Assembly: GCA_013115125.1 (NCBI GenBank)
Contig: JABANN010000497.1
Span: 1 to 25,410, forward strand
DNA: 25,410 nt
From: Perkinsus olseni
Lineage: Eukaryota > Perkinsozoa > Perkinsida
Reading direction: 5' to 3'
This document shows, in pieces, positions 1 to 10,701 of this stretch. The notes under the pieces were generated by a model. That model was not told where the DNA came from, did no database searches, and saw only the letters and a list, made by a program, of their open reading frames with translations. Each line of letters opens with the position of its first letter. Within the stretch, counting starts at the first letter, position 1. A program made the translations under genes and the position numbers.

Positions 1-325
1 ACCATAGTTCATAAAATAAGTAGAATATAAGGGGGCGTAAGGCAGCAAGACGTGAGTCTTGCGTCTTCGAATAATACACATACCCTACAGTATCCTAATC
101 CATTCGTGAGACGAGTCGCCGCTGTAGGGGGCTGGTGCCACGCTGTCGAACCAAACACACAGAAGAACTGAGACCTTGAGCCAAGATGGCTACGGCTTTT
201 ACGCCGGGAGCATTCATGGGCTTCCGGGCGGGCGACGTATAGTCTCACTAATTAGTAAAATGAATGGTCTGGGGGTCGAACCCGCGACCATTATATTGTG
301 CTGATGTCACTATCTACTGCAACTA
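1..325. other. Left-edge stretch without a recognisable gene
   Basis: I see no supported coding region here. A tRNA T-arm-like string (GGTTCGACCCC on the minus strand) lies near 268-292, but a full cloverleaf does not fold. It could be a relic of a tRNA or of a tRNA-derived repeat. Confidence 0.3.
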
Positions 326-655
326 GAGTGTTTAGGGATCGCTGTCTTAACATTCGGGTATCGGTGGAAGTGTCGCGTCTTGAGCACGGTGGAGCGCAGC
401 AAGACCTGTGCTACGAGGACGCCACTTAGTCCTTCACGTTGGGTTGCAGGGCTTCCGATTGGTGCGCCGAAATTCAAGGTCTATGAGAATGGCTCAATTT
501 GTGGGGTTTCCGGTGTACATCAGGAAGAATTTTTTGGCAAAGTTTTCTGTTTTCGCTTTTTTCAGGATTACATGCTGGCTTGTGCTTTCGACTCCTCACG
601 TCTTGTAGTGGCAGGCCTGCGGGGCAAAGTTGATATCTTTGGTTTCGATGACTGA
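326..655 (+). CDS. Possible 3' end of a WD-repeat-like gene (partial)
   Basis: The best-supported piece is a terminal exon at 566-655, preceded by a pyrimidine-rich acceptor (cgcttttttcag) and ending in TGA. It encodes 29 residues including LACAFDSSRLVVAGLRGKVD, which has the rhythm of a WD40 blade (a hydrophobic strand, then D-S-S-x-L, then a small-residue turn). Upstream, open stretches around 331-402 (RLEHGGAQQDLCYEDA) and 455-500 (GAPKFKVYENGS) also read like WD-repeat strands but lie in different frames, so at least one further short intron is needed and I could not place it. The rest of the gene would lie to the left of the window. An AATAAA follows at 812-817. The WD assignment rests on pattern only and is tentative. 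Confidence 0.35.
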   Translation, partial: ECLGIAVLTFGYRWKCRVLSTVERSKTCATRTPLSPSRWVAGLPIGAPKFKVYENGSICGVSGVHQEEFFGKVFCFRFFQDYMLACAFDSSRLVVAGLRGKVDIFGFDD

Positions 656-1322
656 CTATGATGAAGCTAGGATGCGGTTAAACCATTGTTTAATCATGCA
701 TGACTTGTGATGGATCGAAGAATTGTGTTTAAGTGGGAGGAGTTGGGAGGTCCCAAGTTCGAACCTCGCAGCCGTCATCTTGGAGAACGGTTTATCTGAT
801 GAAGTGTGTTTAATAAACTTTATCAGTTGCTAATACACATCAGTCGATTGTGTTTTCAACGTCGTCATCATCATCATCATCATTCGACTGTTTATTGACC
901 CCGTGGCAGTAGACAGCCGAGGGCATCTCAAAACCTTGCATACTACGACAGCGAATCATCCCTGTATTCGGTGGTAATGGAGGCACATGCGTCCTTATAG
1001 GGCTCACCGTTGACGACTCAGTGCACATGACCGAGGGATCGCCCTAGCAGTAGTCCTGCTTGCTGGACATAATCGTAATGCTCTGGTCTTAACGACCTAA
1101 GCAGGCTATTCACAGCACATTGGCTAACCCAAGCATGGTAATGTTTATTATTATGACCGAAATCAACTATGATCACAACTGGATCCCCATCGACCGATGC
1201 TGTGAGAAAACGCGCTGTAAAGATTATTACACGCACTTTGCACGAACTGAGGCGTTTCCAGTCGGGCGCGCGCGGTTTGCATTGGCATTCGTCAGCGTGT
1301 TGACCAACGTATCTACTCAACA
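656..1322. other. Intergenic spacer with polyadenylation signal and ATC microsatellite
   Basis: AATAAA at 812-817 fits a polyadenylation signal for the upstream gene. A short (ATC)n microsatellite lies at about 864-883. A B-box-like string (AGTTCGAACCT) near 748-758 lacks a foldable tRNA around it. No supported gene was seen. Confidence 0.45.
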
Positions 1323-2950
1323 ATGATAACAGGCAGCCGTCCACAGCAGGCTCAACTCTCTGAGAACATCCCCATGGGGAAGGGCGGCAACACTGTGGTG
1401 GAGTCGCGGAAGCGAGGGGCGTTCATGGACATCAGCAACACTGTTAATGTGGTGCCTGCTCAGACTGGTGGGTCCGCCTTTGTTTCTGACGGTCGAGTTT
1501 GCTTGCTTTAGGTGTGGTGACGAGGAGCAAGGCAGCGGCAGCACGGTTGTCTGCGAACAAGTTGGAAGATCTCGATGATACGGTCATGCAGGGGACCACT
1601 CCGGCGAGGTTGGAGTTGCATCAGTTGGTTGATTGGAAAGATACCATCCCTCCCGAGGATCGTCAAGTGAGCCGCCTGCTTCTGTCTCGAGTGATTTGCT
1701 CTTTCTCAGGACCTCCCCAACCCCCAGTTTGTGTCGGAGTACGTGAACACCATCTTCGTCCACATGAACGGTATCGAGCAGAAGTAGGTGCGCTCCGGCT
1801 TCTGCTGTGAGGAGTGGCGTCGTTGTTTAGATACCGACAGTCCTGGGACTACATGGCGAGGACGCAGACTGACATCACGGAGCGGATGAGGGCTGTTCTG
1901 ATCGACTGGCTGGTGGAAGTTCACTGGAAGTTCAAACTCGTTCCGGAAACTCTTTACTTGACGGTGAGTTCGATTGATTCGCTGTTCGTTTTTCGCTCGT
2001 TCACGAGGGCTCCCAGGAGACTTATCTCGGTTATGATGGTGTTCACTTCTCCGGTTTGGGTGTGGTGGTAGTTTGTCTTTCATTCGTGTTGCCAGGTCAA
2101 CTTGATCGATCGATACCTCGAACAATGCCCTAACCTCCCACGTACACGGTTGCAGCTTGTCGGTGTGACCTGCCTGTTGATTGCCTCCAAGTGAGCGAGA
2201 TTTTGCGGTTGTTGCGCAAAATTGGTGTCTTGCTAGATATGAGGATATATATGCGCCAGAAATGAAGGACATAGTCAGCATATGCGACAGGACCTATCAA
2301 CGTCATGAAGTGATGCAGATGGAAGTGGATATCCTCAACACGCTTGGGTAATTTTCTGCTATGAATCCTCTTGTTGTGAGTTGTCGTCGTGGCGTTCAGG
2401 TTCTGCTTGACGACGCCATCTGCCATGATGTTCCTGCTTCGATATGCCAAAGTCATGGAGTGCGACGAGAAGCACTTCTTTTTGGCACAGTATTGTTTAG
2501 AGCTCGCCCTACCTGAGTAGGTTGGGGAGAGGGTCATCGACGGGCGTTGTTGGTATCTCGCTCGCTGTCTTTGGGATCTGGGTTGTTATCGTGTTACTCA
2601 CTTTCTACTGGTCGGATTTTGGACGGTTGCATAACACTTGAGGCGCCAGTAAATTTTCCCTTTCGATGAAGGGATGTTGTGGTATGGTGATCGCTGTATT
2701 TCTGTCCAGGTATAGTATGCTGAAATATTGTGCAAGTCAGTTGGCGGCGGGCGCTTTGTATTTATCTAACAAACTGGTTAGAAAGCCTACAGCGTGGCCA
2801 CCTCATGTGGCCGTGCACTGCCCTAACACTGAACAAGAGGTGAAGACGGTCGCGAAGGAACTATGTGCATTATTGCAAGCAACGACCAACGAGGACCATT
2901 CGGGAACACAACTTCGAGCGGTGAAGAAGAAGTTCCAACTCTCGAAGTAA
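1323..2950 (+). CDS. Mitotic (B/A-type) cyclin, 8 exons
   Basis: Regulatory subunit that activates a cyclin-dependent kinase at mitosis. Exons: 1323-1467, 1512-1666, 1710-1783, 1831-1963, 2096-2190, 2237-2347, 2400-2516, 2710-2950. All junctions are GT-AG and in phase, giving 1071 nt and 356 aa. Introns are 44, 43, 47, 132, 46, 52 and 193 nt. Residues 144-152 are MRAVLIDWL, the hallmark of the cyclin N-box, followed by VEVHWKFKL. The N-box continues with LIDRYLEQCP, LVGVTCLLIASKYED and DILNTLGF. The C-box follows (TTPSAMMFLLRYAK, ALYLSNKL). Residues 31-39 (RGAFMDISN) sit where a destruction box (RxxLxxIxN) is expected, with Phe in place of Leu. The ATG at 1323 is the first one in frame. AATAAA at 3245-3250 may end the transcript. 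The cyclin family is certain; A versus B type is less so. Confidence 0.95.
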
Positions 2951-3431
2951 CTAGGGTATAGGCTGACACTGGGCTGCCAGCGCACTGGCAAATGCTTTCA
3001 TCCTTTCTTGTGATTGAGGCGCAGTTTTCGCGAGTTTTTAGTGATGGTGGTCGGTTAGGAAATCGTGTTTTATGTTTCAGCTTTTTTCCTTACCGTTGTC
3101 GTTCTGGTTGATCACCCTTTTTTTAATGCTTTCTGGCCTCAGGGTGCAAGCTGTGAGAGTGTTTCTTCGTCAGGTTTCGCAGTGTATCCCGCATGGTGCT
3201 CGGCTGAGGAAGATGAAGAGTGAAGCATTTCATCCCGTGTTTATAATAAAGATTTATCACACGAAATTGTCTCTATCATCAAGGTTTATCGTCAGTTTGT
3301 ATGGTCCAGTGGAATGAAGAGACTCTGGACTTGTCGCTTGAGAAATGAAGCCAATCGAGGGATCCATTAGCGTCGCTGTCGCCAGTAGTACGTGCGTGAG
3401 CGATGGAGACTGTTGATGGTGTTCCCCCGAT

Positions 3432-3797
3432 TCAATTAGTTGAAAATGCTGCTGTAGAGTAGCATTGCTGCATGAAAGGTGCACGAGAAGGATATTTTCG
3501 GAAGAAAGTTTTGCGTTTATGGGACGCAGAATGATTAAGCGCCTCACAGCAGTTGGTCGTGTATGCCGCTGGCGTTTGGTTGAGTTTACGTGCGCGGCGT
3601 ATTGTCAGTGAGTCTTTTGTTAGCTCATCCAGGTACATCCGCTCGACTCGTTTTTTTGCTTCCACCTGCGGTTCTATTGGACGTGTGCCGTACGGTGTCA
3701 CGCGAAATGGTTGCAATAGGACTGTGTTGGCAGAAATACCGCAGTCACCGCGACGGCGGTGTCGATGGTCAAAAGAGTAATGTGAATTCCGTAGCAT
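3432..3797 (-). mobile_element. Possible transposase fragment (weak)
   Basis: A 121-codon minus-strand frame whose middle is rich in charged residues and reads like protein: KKRVERMYLDELTKDSL, then RRARKLNQTPAAYTTN, then CCEALNHSASHKRK. The TTNxxEALN pattern resembles the C-terminal part of Mutator-like transposases (TNN-x-E-x-x-N-x-x-L/H). No DDE triad, zinc finger or terminal inverted repeats were found. Overlapping + strand frames are also open, so this may be chance. Confidence 0.2.
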
Positions 3798-4035
3798 GTA
3801 TTTTGATTAGTCGACGAGACTTTCTCCTTTTGTGAGAGGTGTTGCGTTACAGTGCGTGGTTGACGGCATAAACGGTCTTCGGTTGCACAATGAGCTTCTC
3901 CTAATGTGGTATACTGCTGAAGTGATGCGGTCGAGTGCCACTGATAGAACGACAATCATGTGTCGACTAGGAACGAGGAAAACGCGTACCTTGAAACGTT
4001 AAAATGTTTATAGGTTATTGCAGGCTAGAGGGGGG

Positions 4036-4290
4036 CGACAGTTCGGGTACGGTCTAGTACGGAGTACGGTACGGGTATGGGTACGAGTACGGCTCCGTAC
4101 CCGTACTACCCGTCGCAGCGGTCCCAAAGTACCGCACTAGTACGCCGTACTTGAAGTACGGCGTAATTTAATACGCGTATGCGTTGTTTAATATAGTTAC
4201 TTCGTACTAGATCTCCGTACCCGTACTAGGTTGACAGTTTGAAACGTACTCCGTACCGTACCTTCCTCAAACCCAGTACGGTTGCCCAGC
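4036..4290. repeat. GTAC-rich palindromic block
   Basis: About 250 bases built of repeated GTACGG/CCGTAC words in both orientations. The left half runs mostly as GTACGG and the right half as CCGTAC, so the block can fold on itself. A perfect 12-bp palindrome with a single-base centre lies at 4141-4165. Near 4076-4105, GGGTACG and CGTACCC arms form another hairpin. It lies 90-340 bases upstream of the hydroxylase ATG, so a regulatory role is conceivable but not shown. Confidence 0.8.
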
Positions 4291-4380
4291 TCTTGTGTAG
4301 GCAACGCGCACGCTGCATCTGAGAGTACCTTTCTGGTGTATATTGTGCATGGTTAACCTATGCTAGTTCGTATCTTTGTA

Positions 4381-7353
4381 ATGAGTTCGTCACTCCCCAA
4401 GTCGTCTTTTCGCTCTGATGAGCCGTTGCTGATGATATTCGACGACTTCCTCACAGCAGAGGAGTGCGATAGGGTTACGAAACTGTCCTTGAGGCAGGTT
4501 GAAGGTAGTAAGATTCGGGCATCGATCTTGTGTGTGTGAGATAAAGTCCAACGCCTACGACAGTACGGCTCAGTTAGACTAGTAGCACCGACGTACCTTT
4601 CTGAGGGGGATTAGTTCAGCCTGGTAAATAGGCCTTGTTTACCGATCTTGTCCTCGGTTTTCTTGCTTTATTTGATATTATAGACAACTTGGTTGCAAAT
4701 ATTCGCAAACTTAGGCGATCACGGAAACTGAGGCTCACACTATTCCCGCTGGCTTTATCATTTCGCCACTCCTACCATTCTATGCTTTTTTTCCACTCGG
4801 ACTTCAGCTTGATTGGGAGGGCTAATTGTGTAATAGCGGAGGTGAAGAGATGGTATGATTGTTTGTACAATTATTATTCGCTAGTATCACTTTCATAAGT
4901 ATCATAATTATTTTCATCTTCGTATTTCCCGAGTTTTTCCGGCGCAGGTTGTCCGATGGTTTAATATCTTGGAAATGGTAAACATATCGGGTATCTTATG
5001 TAGGCACCATGTTCACGAGTAAGCTCAGGATACCTTTGCCAGTAAAAGAGGAAGAAAAGATACTCCCCGAGGACGTTGAGTTCCTTCAGAACGTAATACT
5101 GGGGATTTGCGGCGACCTGGGTCGTGGCCTGCGTATTAGACGCTCACTGATCAGGTCGAGTGAGGGGGTAAGTATAGGGCGTTTCGCGCCACTGCGTTGG
5201 GCTTCACGTCAAAAATTCCCCCATGGTACATTTTTGCATGTTGTAATTCCAGGATAGGCATGGAAAATCTTACCTCGAACGCTGTGGCTAACAAGCGTTT
5301 TTTTTCGCGTCCTTTGCACTGATTGGTGAATCGGCGGGGGGACGTGATATTTTCGCTGATTACGGTGAAGCATTATGATTCGTTTTTTACTGTAGTAGTG
5401 CAACTGCGCAACTATGGAAGCTCAGCTCAGCTCAGCTTGTGGCTTGTGAATGGCTTCATCGGTGTAGTTTGAGTTGGACAGAAGCTCAGGATTCCACCAG
5501 CCATTTTCCACTTGAGTTGACATCTATGCGCACCAGTCAGTTGAGAGCATTGTGATGAATTGTCATGGTATCTTAGGTCGAAGACCGTATCGGACAAATC
5601 TGCCAATGCCCACCGCATGAAGGTGAAGTCCCTCTGGTCACGATGTTGACGCCCCCAAGCAAACAGCCCGCGAACGATGGAGAGAGACGACTTCATTTGG
5701 GGCTGCATGTTGGTAATATTCTTGCGGCTCGATTTCGTATCCTTTCGAATGTGTTGTTTTCTCCTGGCGTATTTTTACGTCGCTAGTTTGTGAAAAAACA
5801 GTAATGTAAAATCAAATTCATTTTTTCTGAAAGTCGCTTTCTGTCAGATACCAACGGTAATCGACCTTTTCGGTTTTGTACAGCTATCATTTACCTCTCG
5901 GATGTCTCCGAGGGTGGAGAGACCGTTTTCCCGGTAATATCAGCGTGATGGGGATTCTTGCGTGTCGATAGAAGCTTCCCTAATACATCGCGCTGTACAT
6001 GGTCTAATCGTTACGTCTCTCAGCTCAGAAGCCTCCGCCGACTGTCACGCCAATTCTGCACAATAGAGGCTTTCAAAAATCTCCCTGTCGCCAGCCGCTG
6101 CGGTCTTCCTGTGTGTCACCAATGTGCGGTTCGCCCTCGTTGCCTGTTTCTGAAAGGAGTGGTTTCGGAAAAATTAGAAAGGCGTGAAAAACGTTTCGCC
6201 GTCTCTCGTAATAGAGAATGATCCAGACAAAAGCTAGCATAGATTCGGAATCGCTGGGCTTTATTTTTGCTCGCAAATATTACCGCCAGAATCCTTGCTA
6301 TTATTTTATAACGATTCGGCGCCTGTACTTCAGAAGGACATCTTCTCCGTCAGGTCAAATCGACCAGCCCCGAGTTGGTGATGGGCGCTCAGATGCTCCT
6401 CAAAAGTGGCATAGACCATCTTGATAAGGTCGATGAGAAATCGCCAGAGGGTATCCGAGTTGTTGCTGGTATCTTACGCACCGCGAAGATTTTTGCGAAA
6501 CCCCTTCTTGGACCTCAGATATGCTGGAAACTGCGACATCAGCTCCCGATGCTTTCACGGTTCAAGCCAAAAAAGGAAGGTTGGTTTTGTTTTACACTCG
6601 AGGAGACCGTGGAGAGATCGACCCTCTCAGCTGGCACGGCGGCGCAACTGTAAGAAAAGAGCGCTCCTCCTACTGGACCGCTTGTGTGAGCTGGCGCTAT
6701 GTCCCATGGATTTGCCTCCGACTCGCCCGATTCTCCGGCGACCATGACCATCAATGAGCTCGGAATGAGTGGAATTGGGGACAAATCCATGGGAGATACC
6801 GCCAGATCACTGTATAAATTAACTCTTGGCCGGCAAAAAAAATCTAAAAATCATTTTTCTCGACTAGAAGTGAGAGCTGTTCTACGAAACTTACACCAAT
6901 CGAAAGCTCTACAAATTTCTGACCTAATGAGCTCTGAACCCCGGTATATTCATGCTTCAAATCATTTAGATCAGCTCTGAACCATTTTTTTTGACCGGAC
7001 TGTATGCAGTGGACTCGCTACTCAGTCAGCTGGAAGTAGTGAGTGTTGATATGGCGTTCACGGATTGAGGGGGGGGGATGACGCATTTCACTACACCCCA
7101 TTGCGAGGGAAGAGCGCGTGAAGCATGGAAGGGTTCACACTGTACTGTATGTGGAGATGGAAAGGCAACGCTGAAGGAATAGCTACGTTTGTTTTCGCAG
7201 GTTCAATGCAGTGGCGGGAAGCCGAAGATGAAGTGGACGTTACAGAAATTCAAGGAGATTCCAGTTGATGCAAGAGAGAGTGGAGAGCGGTTACGCCAAT
7301 GGGTTCATGATAATAGGGATGCTGTCAAGAAGATTTATGCGGTAGTATCTTAA
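4381..7353 (+). CDS. Prolyl 4-hydroxylase-like 2OG-Fe(II) dioxygenase, 7 exons
   Basis: Predicted to hydroxylate proline using 2-oxoglutarate, O2 and Fe(II). Exons: 4381-4504, 5004-5092, 5577-5712, 5848-5933, 6354-6450, 6519-6649, 7201-7353. The junctions keep phase, giving 816 nt and 271 aa. Introns are 499, 484, 135, 420, 68 and 551 nt. The N-terminus holds FDDFLTAEECDRV, typical of P4H entry strands. The iron triad is visible: H115-V-D117, with the Asp codon rebuilt across the 5712/5848 junction, and distal H217 in LSWHGGATV. IIYLSDVSEGGETVFP is the P4H core signature. A Lys for the 2OG carboxylate lies in KWTLQKFKEIP (K232). Five extra residues separate the distal His from this Lys compared with the collagen enzyme spacing. 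There is no signal peptide, so a cytosolic enzyme rather than an ER collagen-type one is likely. The exon 1/2 and exon 2/3 junctions are the least certain. Confidence 0.9.
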
Positions 7354-7447
7354 GGTCGAATCATGATGTGTATCTTGAGGTCGAATCATGATGTATATCT
7401 TGAGGTCGAATCATGATGTGTATCTTGAGGTCGAATCATGATGTATA
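7348..7447 (+). repeat. 25-bp tandem repeat, four copies
   Basis: Four head-to-tail copies at 7348-7372, 7373-7397, 7398-7422 and 7423-7447, with core AGGTCGAATCATGATG. Copies end alternately in GTGTA and GTATA, so the array probably arose by doubling a 50-bp pair. The first copy supplies the hydroxylase stop codon: TAA where the other copies have TGA. Confidence 0.95.
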
Positions 7448-7449
7448 TC

Positions 7450-8214
7450 TTGAACTCGGAATACCGGGCATACCTCCGTCTCGAACCGCACTGTATATCT
7501 TGCGGTTGAGTTTACTTGAACAGCTCTTAATGAGATGACCCTCTAGTATCATGAATCTTGAGTAATTATCGATATTTTCAGGTACAGAAGTGAGGCTGAA
7601 GGTGATCATTCTAAAGATTCCTTTTGGATTTGCTGTTTCTATCGATCACTCAATCGATTCGCTCCGAGTTCCATAGTGGGATGTTGTCGTATAGACTGTA
7701 CGGTACAGTTGATTAGTCTCTTCTGAGGAGTCTTTGCGCAGCGCGAAGGTTGGGCCCTACACGCCGTCCGAGAGTTCCCTCGGCTGATAGTCCGAGTTCA
7801 GATAGGTGGATACATCCTCAGTTGTGGGCGGCTGGGCAGCCCTGAAAATCCCTAGACACTGCCAATTATGGTGATGCCCTATGTCGAGCACGTCGCTTCT
7901 GCTTTGCTCCGCCGGTTTTGACTTACTGTGTTACAGTAAGGTTGAACTGAACGAAGGACACTAGTGGCAGCGCGTGGTCAAGTAGACGAATTACTGCGGG
8001 CTACGACTAGGGGACGGGGTTCTCGCGAGACTGTTATGAAACTCCCTTTGCATCAATATGCACGCGTGTCAAAATGACAGTATCTTTGCGCATGCGTGCA
8101 GATTCCTTGTGTGGGCTGTCGTAGTTTCGCAGCATAACGATTTTCTGCGCCCAGGCCCTTTGCGCTCCAGAGTCACCCTTATCGTCCGGAGACTACCTCC
8201 CTTGTTTCACTCAC
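7450..8214. other. Spacer between the hydroxylase and aminotransferase genes
   Basis: No gene seen. A short hairpin with 8-bp arms and a 3-base loop lies at 7922-7940. A stretch near 7736-7800 (GCGCAG...GGTTGGGCCCTAC...GTCC...AGTCCGA) resembles one near 21673-21725 and may be a dispersed repeat. The aminotransferase promoter and leader should lie in the last 100-200 bases. Confidence 0.4.
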
Positions 8215-10675
8215 ATGCCAACCGTGACACCCTCCCACACCGACAACATCACTGGCGGGTGAGAATTCCGTGTCGCTTCATCCAATGATGATCTCCCCTT
8301 GGCAGTTCAGTTAAGGCTCTCAAGGAAGATTCCTTCGTGTCCGAGCTGAAGCACAAGTACCTCTCTACGCCCGATGACCCGGAGGAGTACGCTTGAGAGA
8401 GACCAGCGGTTTGAGAGCTCCTCGCTCCCGTTCCACCGTCTGCTCGTCGATCAGCGAAGATGCTTTTAGATAGTATTGATTGAATTTTTCCTCTAAACAT
8501 CTAGCCACATCTCTATACTCAGAGCGACGTCGGCTTGCACGCCAGTATCGGTAGCATCATTCATCATCGTTCATTATTCTCAGATACATCAGTTTAGAAG
8601 ATGCCCGCGGAGCTCACAACTACCATCCCCTTCCAGTCGTCCTGGCCCGTGGTGAGGGCTGCTATGTGTGGGATGTCAAAGGAAAGCAATATCTTGATTT
8701 CTTGTCTGCGTAAGCTCCTGTTGGAATATGGCCCATTCCGCTTTACACGCTTCGACGTCGCTCCTCAGCATTGCTCTTTATGAGAGCTACACGCGCTAAT
8801 GTCATTTTTACGTTTCGTTGATCGAATTTTATTCTTTCGTCGCTTTCGTTTCATTCATCTTTGAAATGAGTGCCAGAAAACGACAAGTGATAGCGGCAAC
8901 TTCCTCGCCTTTTGGTTGAGCGGTTGAGCTCCCCTACAGATATTTCCACTAGTGGCATCATCACGGCCAAATGATGATCATTTTGACGCAGTTGTTCTTT
9001 TCGGTTAGATACTCTGCTGTTAACCAAGGCCATTGTCATCCGCGCATTGTCGCTGCCCTCGTTCAACAAGCGCAGAAATTGGCGTTAACAAGTCGGGCGT
9101 TTCACAATGAAACCTTGGCGTTGTTCACCAAGTTCATGACCGATTTTTTCGGGTGAGGCGGATGGTCCTCCGCTCGTCTTCATCAGTTTGGTCTGCGTCA
9201 GTTACGATAGAGTTCTCCCTATGAATAGCGGAGTAGAGGCGGGAGAAACTGCCTGCAAATTGATCAGAAGGTGCGCCGAAATTAACTGCTTTGCTTGCTC
9301 TTATTGCCTTTCAGGTGGGGTTATGAGGTGAAGAGAATCCCGAAAAACAAGGCTGTCATCGTTTTCGCTGAGGACAATTTTTGGGGTGAGTTTCCGGTGA
9401 AGGGCGTCAAAGTTTCCATTATGAGTAAATTAGTGTATACACCGAGTCTTTGGTTCTCTCCGCTGGAATCAATGGTGGACGTTGCAGTGGTATTCCGCTC
9501 TGCATTGCGCACGGCATCGTGGCTTTCAGGCCGTACGTTGGCTGCGTGCAGCTCCTCGACCGATCCAGATTGCTACAACAACTACGGTCCCTTCTTGCCT
9601 GGCTTCGAAATAGTGAGCTCTCGGAGATTACGCTCGCCCGTCTGCGGTATCTTCGATCTTGAAGGTGCCGTACAATGACGTCGATGCGTTGAAGAATCTA
9701 TTTGAAAGCAACCCCAACATCGCGGGCTTCTACGTTGAGCCCATCCAAGGCGAGGCCGGCGTGAACGTCCCTGATGACTCGTACTTGCCTGCGGTCCGTG
9801 AACTCTGCACCAAGTAGGGCGCCACTTCGCCCCCGTTGGAGAGTGGATCGCCATCAGGCACAACGTGCTGCTGTGTTGTGACGAGATTCAGACCGGCCTC
9901 GCTCGCACAGGAAAGTTGCTCTGCTGCGATCATTGGGGCGTTCGCCCGGACATTCTGGTCGGTCTTCGCTAGTAACACGTGGCTTAACAACTCCGGCAGG
10001 TTCTCGGGAAGGCTCTCAGTGGCGGGATGTATCCTGTTTCTGCGGTGCTGTCGAGTCATGAGATTATGTTAACCATCAAGCCTGGGCAGCATGGTTCCAC
10101 GTAAGATACCTTCAATGGGCCTCTCCCTCACTCTATTCAGATACGGTGGCAATCCAATCGCCTGCCGTGTAGCGATGGAGGCTCTCTCCGTTATCAAGGA
10201 CGAGAAGCTGGTCGAAAGAGCCGATCGGCTCGGTGTGATATTCCGGGCCAAACTAGAGGAAGGCATCGGGAAGATGACCTGGGTGAAGCAAATTCGAGGT
10301 GGGTATTGCCGCTTGGATTTCTCCATCCAGTTCCCATGACCAGGTAAAGGTTTGCTGAATGCTGTTGTATGTGATGACACCTTCCGTGATAAGGTGAAGG
10401 CTTGGGACGTAGGGCTTCCTCATCCCGTTACTAGGTGGTCTACCGCGATGTCGTCGTTCAGGTTTGCTTGGCCCTCCGTGATGCTGGTCTCCTCGCCAAA
10501 CAGACTCACGATAATATAATACGCTTTGCTCCTCCACTGGTCATCCCGGAAGTCCGTCGAGTGGAAAAATTTCTTTGATCACTTTTTCGGCCCTTTTCAG
10601 GAAGCCATGGAGCGAGCTTGTGACATTATCATTGACGTGTTCAAAACTGTCGACGCGAAAGTTGCCGGTCCCTGA
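8215..10675 (+). CDS. OAT: Ornithine aminotransferase, 14 exons
   Basis: PLP enzyme that moves the delta-amino group of ornithine to 2-oxoglutarate, giving glutamate semialdehyde. Exons: 8215-8258, 8306-8386, 8593-8709, 9009-9152, 9202-9270, 9315-9385, 9530-9612, 9665-9813, 9858-9957, 10000-10100, 10141-10298, 10344-10408, 10462-10551, 10601-10675. Every junction is GT-AG and in phase (1347 nt, 448 aa; the family is about 440). Ten of the thirteen introns are 40-53 nt. Class-III transaminase hallmarks in order: [68 protein letters not shown] (Asp261 for the PLP nitrogen), VLGKALSGG (Lys290, Schiff base) and HGSTYGGNP. The C-terminus reads [12 protein letters not shown]. No clear mitochondrial presequence was seen. 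All key residues are intact, so it is probably functional. AATAAA follows 21 nt after the stop. Confidence 0.97.
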
Positions 10676-10695
10676 AAGAGAACCTCGCCCGTATG

Positions 10696-10701
10696 AATAA
10701 A
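10696..10701 (+). terminator. Polyadenylation signal AATAAA
   Basis: Canonical hexamer 21 nt downstream of the aminotransferase stop codon, well placed to end that transcript. Confidence 0.6.

Larger units (their letters stand above)
2951..4380. other. Spacer between the cyclin and hydroxylase genes
   Basis: Contains AATAAA at 3245-3250, a weak transposase-like minus-strand frame (3432-3797) and the GTAC-rich palindromic block (about 4036-4290), each listed separately. Nothing else is supported as coding. The last 90 bases before the ATG at 4381 should hold the hydroxylase promoter and leader, but no motif stands out. Confidence 0.4.

Noticed and set aside
268-330. Possible tRNA or tRNA-derived SINE on the minus strand
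   Set aside because: The B-box-like string is good, but the T-stem has two mismatches and the acceptor and anticodon arms do not fold.
740-775. B-box-like AGTTCGAACCT on the + strand
   Set aside because: No paired T-stem and no A box at the proper distance.
5427-5708. Minus-strand 93-codon frame
   Set aside because: Lies opposite hydroxylase exon 3 (5577-5712), which is fixed by splice phase and by the HxD motif.
9786-9860. Apparent in-frame stop after CTK in the aminotransferase
   Set aside because: It disappears when a 44-nt GT-AG intron (9814-9857) is removed, giving [15 protein letters not shown], so the gene is intact.
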